The position numbers and the translations under genes were made by a program. From NCBI GenBank assembly GCA_902796985.1, contig CADBRC010000144.1:1-10655 (forward strand): a DNA stretch of 10,655 nucleotides, given 5' to 3'. Of the stretch, positions 5,851 through 10,655 are shown piece by piece. Every line of letters starts with the position of its first letter. The first letter of the stretch is position 1. The stretch comes from an uncultured Spirochaetaceae bacterium (GTDB lineage: Bacteria; Spirochaetota; Spirochaetia; Treponematales; Treponemataceae). The notes under the pieces were generated by a model, which made no database searches, had not been told where the DNA came from, and was given only the letters and a program-made list of their open reading frames with translations.

Positions 5851-7981
5851 CTATGTCCCCCAGAGTCTCTACCTTGATTTCCCCGCCTGCCGACATGACC
5901 TCGCTGATAGACAGGACGACCAGGCCCGGAATCTCCCTGTCCGTAGAGGATTTGACCAGCTGCCTGACATCATCGACACAGAGGACAACGGGCAGGAAGT
6001 TTCGGTCGCGCACGGCCGCAATGGAGGCACTCATCGCATTAATGTAGCTCCTGCCATCAACCGGATCGAAGGCCACGTAAGGTTTCTGGCCGGGCTGCTC
6101 CACACGGTGCTCCAGAATCTTCTGGGAAAGCCCCTGTGACAGGCGGAGAACATGAAGGGTCTTGTTCTCGTCCGTATACTGAAGGCAAATCTGCGCGCCA
6201 AGGGCCTGCCTGACTTTCTCAGTAAGGAAGTAGGGATCTTTGGTGATCGGGGCAAAGTTGGCCATGGTCTCAAGAATCGTGACCATATTGCGTATACTGA
6301 CCTGCTCCTCAAGCAGGTTCTTGAGGACGGCTTCAATCTCTCCGTAGGAGAACTTGTGCTCTCCGGACAGAACCTCATCAACAATGACCGGGTGGGACTC
6401 CTTGATTTTGTTGATAATCGAGCTGACAGTCTGCCTCGTCAATATGTCAGCAGCATGCCGTTTGATTATCTCGGTCAGGTGGGTCGCGATGATTGTCGGC
6501 GGATCAATGACCGCATAGCCGGCCTTCTCTGCCTCCACCCGCTTCTCTTCGGGAATCCAGACCGCCTCCATGCCGAATGCCGGGTCATGAGTCTTCTCAC
6601 CGGCAAGCTCCCTGTCCTTGGGGACATTGCCTGTATTCAGGCACATATAGTAGCCGAGCTTGAGCTTGGCCCTTCCGACTTCGATACCACGGATTTTGAA
6701 GGTGTACTCCTCCGGATCTATCGACATACTGTCGCGGATGCGGATAGGAGGAACGACGAGGCCCAGATCCAGCGCTTCCTCACGGCGGATCCTCGTCACG
6801 CGCTCAAGCAGCTCCGCTCCCTTCTCCCTGTCCACAAGGGGAACGAGCGTATAGCCCAGGTCAAGCGACAGCTCCGGCAAATCAACGACGGGAGAGACAT
6901 CTCCGCCCGCAGCCTTCTTGCCTCCGGCCGCACCTGCAGCAGACCCGCCCATCGCGGCGGCACGCTTCTTTTTCTCTTCCTCCTTCTCCATATTACCGTG
7001 GATACGCCAGCCGGCGAAGATAAAGAGGGCACCTATCGGTATGAGGACGACAGCGGAGGCGTTGTGGAAGGCAAGGCCCATAACCACCAGGGCCGCACCG
7101 ACGATCATGTAGACCGTGCCGGAGACAGTAAAATTCTTCTTGAGCTGCTCACTGATAAGCTCATCAGAGCTTCCGCCAGTCACCAGAATACCGGTTGCGA
7201 ACGACAGCATCAGGGCGGGCAGCTGGGAAATGAGGCCGTCGCCTATCGTCAGGTGAGCGTAGCTCCCCAACGCATCCTGAAACGGCATGCCTCCTATCAC
7301 CATTCCCGTCACGAAGCCGCCGATGAGGTTAAGGGCTGTAATGAAGATTCCGGCCTTGACGTTCCCGGAGACAAACTTGGAGGCACCGTCCATCGCAGAA
7401 TAGAAGTCTATCTCCTGCCGGATCAGGGCCTTCTTACGGGAGGCCTCCTCCTCAGAGATGATACCGGCGTTCATCTCGTTCTGAACGTCGAACATCTTGT
7501 TGTTCATTGCATCCAGGGTGAAGCGGGCCGTAACCTCGGAGACGCGGGTCGCACCCTTGGTAACGACGAGGACCTGCACGACGATGATGATGATGAATAT
7601 GATAAAGCCGACCAGCTCGCTGTTGCCCGTTGCGATGTTGGCGAAGGACTTGACCATCTCGCTCTGGCTGTCCATCATCCTGCCGTGGGCGTTGGCCCCG
7701 GTCAATATAAGGCGGGTTGAAGAAACGTTTATCGCCAGGCCAAACAAGGTCACCAGCAGGATAAGCTGGGGGAAGGACGTAAAGTCCGCGGCCCGCTTGG
7801 TGTAGATGACCGTCAGCAGTATGGTCAGAGAAAAAGCGATGTTGATGACCATCGCCAGGTCAATCAGCCCCTTCGGCAATGGTATGAACATCATCAGAAC
7901 GGTTATGACGACCGCGACGGCAATCAAGCTGTTCTGAGATGAAAGCAACGAATTCAGAAAATTGTTCCGCCTCTCAGGCAT
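5840..7981 (-). CDS. flhA: FlhA, flagellar type III export gate protein
   Basis: A 713-aa protein of the FHIPEP family, near the family's usual 690-710. Membrane helices fill residues about 18-140 and about 210-325. Between them is the conserved cytoplasmic loop with RVSEVTARFTLDAM (146-159). A Lys/Glu then Ala/Gly-rich linker (331-365) leads to the soluble C-terminal domain (about 366-713), which forms a nonameric ring and docks export chaperones and substrates. Arg146, Arg153 and Asp157 match the charged cluster Arg147/Arg154/Asp158 of Salmonella FlhA. The following GKQMAIDADL consensus is replaced by NKMFDVQNEM (161-170), and KFVRGDAIAG by KFVSGNVKAG (202-211). The flhB stop lies 17 bases upstream, and AGGTGGG (7997-7991) is nine bases from ATG 7981. 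The gene is intact. It would sit in the basal-body export gate with FliP, FliQ, FliR and FlhB. Confidence 0.98.
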   Translation of the reverse strand: MPERRNNFLNSLLSSQNSLIAVAVVITVLMMFIPLPKGLIDLAMVINIAFSLTILLTVIYTKRAADFTSFPQLILLVTLFGLAINVSSTRLILTGANAHGRMMDSQSEMVKSFANIATGNSELVGFIIFIIIIVVQVLVVTKGATRVSEVTARFTLDAMNNKMFDVQNEMNAGIISEEEASRKKALIRQEIDFYSAMDGASKFVSGNVKAGIFITALNLIGGFVTGMVIGGMPFQDALGSYAHLTIGDGLISQLPALMLSFATGILVTGGSSDELISEQLKKNFTVSGTVYMIVGAALVVMGLAFHNASAVVLIPIGALFIFAGWRIHGNMEKEEEKKKRAAAMGGSAAGAAGGKKAAGGDVSPVVDLPELSLDLGYTLVPLVDREKGAELLERVTRIRREEALDLGLVVPPIRIRDSMSIDPEEYTFKIRGIEVGRAKLKLGYYMCLNTGNVPKDRELAGEKTHDPAFGMEAVWIPEEKRVEAEKAGYAVIDPPTIIATHLTEIIKRHAADILTRQTVSSIINKIKESHPVIVDEVLSGEHKFSYGEIEAVLKNLLEEQVSIRNMVTILETMANFAPITKDPYFLTEKVRQALGAQICLQYTDENKTLHVLRLSQGLSQKILEHRVEQPGQKPYVAFDPVDGRSYINAMSASIAAVRDRNFLPVVLCVDDVRQLVKSSTDREIPGLVVLSISEVMSAGGEIKVETLGDIDVQ

Positions 7982-7998
7982 TTATTCCCACCCACCTG

Positions 7999-9093
7999 TC
8001 ATTTTTGTTTATTCATATATCCAATCTGGCCGTATACCGTGGCGATGGCCTTGATATATGCCTCTGGAATTATATCACCAATTTCAGTTTCTGTATAGAG
8101 ACCGCGGGCCAGGGGCCTGTTCTCCACAATGGGGACACCGGCCTCCCCCGCTATCCGGCGCATGTTCAGGGCAGTCATATCAGTACCCTTCGCCGTTACC
8201 TTGGGAGCGTCATCTACATTCCGCTTCCACTCAAGGGCGACCGCAAAATGGGTCGGGTTCGTGATAAGCACGTCTGCCTCGCGGACCGCCTTTGGCATGT
8301 TGCGGGAAAGCATCTCCTTCTGGGCGTTATCCAGCCGGCTTTTGACCTCAGGATCGCCTTCCTGCTCCTTGAACTCCTCCTTGACCTCCTGCTTTGTCAT
8401 CTTCATGTTCTCCATGAACTGCCGCTTCTGAACCACGTAGTCCACTATACCGACGGCGAGCAGGAAAACTGCGCTGATTATCAGCATCTTGGCAGCCATA
8501 CCGGCGACATGCCCCATTGCAAGGTCAAGGGAGCCCGTCTGGGTCATGGAAAGAAGCCGGGGAATATCCCCCCGGATGATGAGGAATCCTGCGAAAGCTA
8601 TGACGATGACCTTGAGGAGGGACTTGACGATGTTGAAGCCTCCCTCCAGCGAGAACATCGTACGCTTGAGGTACTGTCCGAAATGGGGGATGAGCTTGTC
8701 GAACTTGGGCATTATCAGCTTGGGGGCGTACAAAAAGCCCTTGTTCTGTATGAGGTTAGAGACCACGCCTATGACCAGGCCCAGGATACCGAAAGGAATG
8801 ACCATCCTGAGGAAGTAACTTGCGAAGACATAGGCCGCAGCATGGTTTGTCAGCTCTATGCTGAAGATGTTCGAAAAGAAATAGTACATGCAGCTCTTAA
8901 AGCTGCGGAGCATCCAGGAGCCAAGCAGGACAAGCAGGAGAATCTGGAACAGGTATATGAGGGTGGAATTCAGCTCCTGGCTTTTAGGAACACGTCCTTC
9001 CTCGTTCCGGGCCTTACGGAGCTTGTATTCTGACGGCTCCTCGGTCTTGCCCTCGTCCTCTGCGGAGAACCACTGCAGGTCTATCTGGCTCAT
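7999..9093 (-). CDS. flhB: FlhB, export gate and substrate-specificity switch
   Basis: A 364-aa protein of normal length. The cytoplasmic N-terminus (LQWFSAEDEGKTEEPSEYKL, residues 6-25) is typical of FlhB. Four hydrophobic helices follow, at about 43-63, 87-112, 160-175 and 203-220. A charged helical linker (about 223-270) leads to the autocleavage motif NPTH at 279-282, which is intact, so self-cleavage between Asn279 and Pro280 is expected. This cleavage lets FlhB switch export from rod/hook to filament subunits once the hook is complete. The C-terminal cleaved domain ends near GQIGYMNKQK. The start ATG (9093-9091) overlaps the fliR stop in an ATGA junction, so translation is probably coupled to fliR. 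FlhB wraps the FliPQR core in the inner membrane. Confidence 0.98.
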   Translation of the reverse strand: MSQIDLQWFSAEDEGKTEEPSEYKLRKARNEEGRVPKSQELNSTLIYLFQILLLVLLGSWMLRSFKSCMYYFFSNIFSIELTNHAAAYVFASYFLRMVIPFGILGLVIGVVSNLIQNKGFLYAPKLIMPKFDKLIPHFGQYLKRTMFSLEGGFNIVKSLLKVIVIAFAGFLIIRGDIPRLLSMTQTGSLDLAMGHVAGMAAKMLIISAVFLLAVGIVDYVVQKRQFMENMKMTKQEVKEEFKEQEGDPEVKSRLDNAQKEMLSRNMPKAVREADVLITNPTHFAVALEWKRNVDDAPKVTAKGTDMTALNMRRIAGEAGVPIVENRPLARGLYTETEIGDIIPEAYIKAIATVYGQIGYMNKQK

Positions 9094-9920
9094 TGTCCGC
9101 CCCCTATCTGGTAGCCGACCTGCGAGAACAAAGCCTGCAGGTCCTGAAAACCATGCCTGAAGCTCGCCTCGAAGAACTCAATCAGGTGCGGGAGCAGAAA
9201 AGCGAGGATGAGGAAGCTCGAAAGAATAAGGATCGGGAATCCTTCCGCGAGCAGGTTCATCTGGGGAGCTGCCTTGGACAGGATGCCGACCGTGACATTC
9301 ACGAGGAAGAGCGTCGCGACCAGCGGCAGCGATATGATCATGGCATCCCGGAAGAGGGTGGTCAGGCCTCCCATCATGAAAGAAGCCATGCGGTCAGAGT
9401 GCTCCAGTATGGAAAAAACATTCAGACTCCGGAAGCTTGCTCCGACACCAATCGTAAAAAGGCTGCGGAAAAGTCCTGTCTGAAGGAATACGAGCATCGC
9501 GAGGAAATTCAGGAACTCACCCATCAAAGGGTTCTCAACTTCGCTCATCGAATCATACACGGAGCTTGCCGCAAAGCCCATCTGGAAAGCAAAAAACTGA
9601 CCTGCCGTGCTGAAGGCCGCAAAAATCACGTTGACGTAGAAGCCTATGATGACCCCTATCATCGCCTCCCCGGCAAGGAGCAGGATGTACTCAAGAGTGA
9701 ACTTCCCGTCCAGCGACACGTAGTCCAGATAGGGGGCAAAAAGCCCTTCATTGAAAGAGAGAAGAGGAAACTCAAAGTATGCGAGATAAAATGCCAGCGC
9801 GACCTTAGGCAGGCGCGCCACGGTCCTGGAAGAGAAAAGGGGGAGTGACATGATAAGGGCAAAACACCGCGCCGCAACCAGAAGGAACATGGGCGCGCTC
9901 CCTACGATTTTCTCCAGCAT
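9090..9920 (-). CDS. fliR: FliR, export gate channel subunit
   Basis: A 276-aa, strongly hydrophobic protein with several predicted membrane helices (about 8-28, 38-56, 78-103, 135-155, 185-212 and 222-248). Family landmarks are GEAMIGVIIGF (84-94) and APQMNLLAEGFPI toward the C-terminus, close to the usual APQMN...GFP motif of FliR. One FliR joins five FliP and about four FliQ to form the helical export channel. The length is slightly above the usual 255-265, with the excess in the C-terminal tail. ATG 9920 lies 20 bases after the fliQ stop. The ribosome-binding site is weak (GGGA at about 9936-9933), but no better in-frame start is visible and the N-terminal sequence fits the family. Confidence 0.96.
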   Translation of the reverse strand: MLEKIVGSAPMFLLVAARCFALIMSLPLFSSRTVARLPKVALAFYLAYFEFPLLSFNEGLFAPYLDYVSLDGKFTLEYILLLAGEAMIGVIIGFYVNVIFAAFSTAGQFFAFQMGFAASSVYDSMSEVENPLMGEFLNFLAMLVFLQTGLFRSLFTIGVGASFRSLNVFSILEHSDRMASFMMGGLTTLFRDAMIISLPLVATLFLVNVTVGILSKAAPQMNLLAEGFPILILSSFLILAFLLPHLIEFFEASFRHGFQDLQALFSQVGYQIGGGQ

Positions 9921-9940
9921 AAGCTACCGCATCCCGGCTC

Positions 9941-10204
9941 CTACATTTTCCCAATCTGGCTAAAAAGCCGCAGCGTATAACCAGAAAGCTCCGTGAACAT
10001 GAAGCCGCCCAACATGGCGAGGACGAAGAGAATCGTCAAAAGCTTGGGCAGGAAGGTCAGCGTCGACTCCTGTATTGAAGTCGTTGCCTGGAAAATCGCT
10101 ATGATAAGGCCTATCACCAGTGCTCCGCCCAAAACGGGGGCACACAGCAGGAAGACCTGCAGTATGCCCTCCCTCATAAGGACAGCTATCTCAGTTACAG
10201 ACAT
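9941..10204 (-). CDS. fliQ: FliQ, small export gate subunit
   Basis: An 87-aa protein of two membrane helices (about 14-36 and 49-74) with the short loop FQATTSIQESTLTFLPKL (38-55), which is the FliQ signature. The length is normal (86-90). It packs around the FliP5FliR1 core of the type III export channel. The start ATG 10204 is preceded by the strong ribosome-binding site GGGGAGG (10217-10211), which overlaps the fliP stop. The gap to fliP is 12 bases. Confidence 0.97.
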   Translation of the reverse strand: MSVTEIAVLMREGILQVFLLCAPVLGGALVIGLIIAIFQATTSIQESTLTFLPKLLTILFVLAMLGGFMFTELSGYTLRLFSQIGKM

Positions 10205-10216
10205 TCCTTACCTCCC

Positions 10217-10655
10217 CTACATAACGCTGTTGAAAAGCTGGGTCGTCAGAAGCCCCCAGCCGTCCACAAGGACGAAAAGCATCAGCTTGAAGGGCATGGA
10301 AATCTGCACCGGAGGCAGCATCATCATTCCCATACTCATCAGTATGCTCGCCACGACCATATCAATTATGATAAAAGGTATATAAAGGAGAATTCCTATC
10401 TTAAACGCAACGGTCAGCTCATGCAGGATATAAGCCGGGATAATGACAGTCATCGGAACCTCGCTCAGGTTCCTGGGCTGCTCCATTCCCGCCATCTTCA
10501 TGAAGCTGCCGACGTATGTCTTATACGCCTGATTCTCGCTCATCTGGCTGAACATCCATTCCTTTATGGGCTTCTCAGCCCTCTCATAGGCGACGGTCAA
10601 GTTTATTTCGTTATCAGAGAGCGGTTTGAACGCTTCGGTGTAGAGCTTCTGAAAG
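10217..10655 (-). CDS. fliP: FliP, export gate channel subunit, 5' part beyond window
   Basis: The last 146 codons of fliP, ending in TAG at 10219-10217. The frame is open to the window edge, so the true start lies outside. The TTG at 10600 is only an internal Leu codon. The visible part begins FQKLYTEAFKPLSDNEINL and contains the FliP motifs IIPAYILHELTVAFKIG and IPFIIIDMVVASILMSMGM. It ends with PPVQISMPFKLMLFVLVDGW, which is close to the family consensus. Five FliP copies form most of the export channel. Whole FliP proteins are about 240-270 aa and usually carry a cleaved N-terminal signal peptide, which would be in the missing portion. It heads the visible part of the operon, and fliO or fliN/fliM-type genes are expected upstream by analogy with T. 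pallidum. Confidence 0.97.
   Translation of the reverse strand, partial: FQKLYTEAFKPLSDNEINLTVAYERAEKPIKEWMFSQMSENQAYKTYVGSFMKMAGMEQPRNLSEVPMTVIIPAYILHELTVAFKIGILLYIPFIIIDMVVASILMSMGMMMLPPVQISMPFKLMLFVLVDGWGLLTTQLFNSVM

Noticed and set aside
6152..7720. A 522-codon plus-strand open frame opposite flhA
   Set aside because: It is fully antisense to the unmistakable flhA and His/Asp/Arg-rich with no recognisable domain or good start signal. It is a codon-bias shadow.
7939..9033. A 364-codon plus-strand open frame opposite flhB
   Set aside because: It is antisense to intact flhB with NPTH. No domain was seen; it is a shadow frame.
10217..10600. A 127-aa fliP starting at TTG 10600
   Set aside because: The frame continues upstream to the window edge with FliP-like sequence, so TTG is an internal Leu codon.
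1..10655. Mobile elements, CRISPR arrays, tRNA or rRNA genes
   Set aside because: None seen. The window is continuously coding flagellar genes with no array-type repeats, transposase motifs or RNA-gene signatures.

Overview
The window is part of one large flagellar operon. Every gene lies on the minus strand, so transcription runs from high to low coordinates. The order fliP-fliQ-fliR-flhB-flhA-flhF-flhG-(membrane protein of unknown function)-fliA/whiG-type sigma factor-fapA matches what I recall of the Treponema pallidum motility operon (the fliM/fliY to fliP-flhA-flhF block followed by the whiG-annotated sigma factor). G+C is moderate, by eye a little above 50%. I infer a treponeme or close spirochaete relative; protein searches would be needed to name the species.

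Layout in transcription order: (1) bases 10655-7999 encode the export-gate proteins FliP (5' end outside the window), FliQ, FliR and FlhB, with gaps of 12 and 20 bases and one ATGA overlap. (2) 7981-5840 is FlhA, the large export-gate and chaperone-docking protein. (3) 5850-3579 encodes the pair that sets flagellar position and number, FlhF (SRP-type GTPase) and FlhG (MinD-like ATPase). (4) A 74-base gap (3505-3578) is the only sizeable non-coding stretch. It holds a hairpin and a good sigma-70-like promoter. (5) 3504-1 encodes a 284-aa two-helix membrane protein with a long low-complexity tail, the flagellar sigma factor, and FapA (DUF342), whose 3' end is outside the window. No stretch over 300 bases lacks a gene.

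Together the genes build the flagellar type III export gate in the inner membrane (FliP/Q/R, FlhB, FlhA), choose where and how many are built (FlhF/FlhG), and supply the sigma factor that usually transcribes late flagellar genes. FapA belongs to a beta-helix family linked to flagellation in Vibrio. Most of the content is conserved core machinery. The points most worth a second look are: substitutions in FlhA at usually invariant loop positions, including the residue equivalent to Salmonella Asp208; a possible -1 frameshift signal at the end of flhG; a probable internal promoter that could uncouple the sigma factor and fapA from the export genes; divergent G motifs in FlhF; and the uncharacterised membrane protein between flhG and the sigma gene. 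I did not find a clearly novel system.
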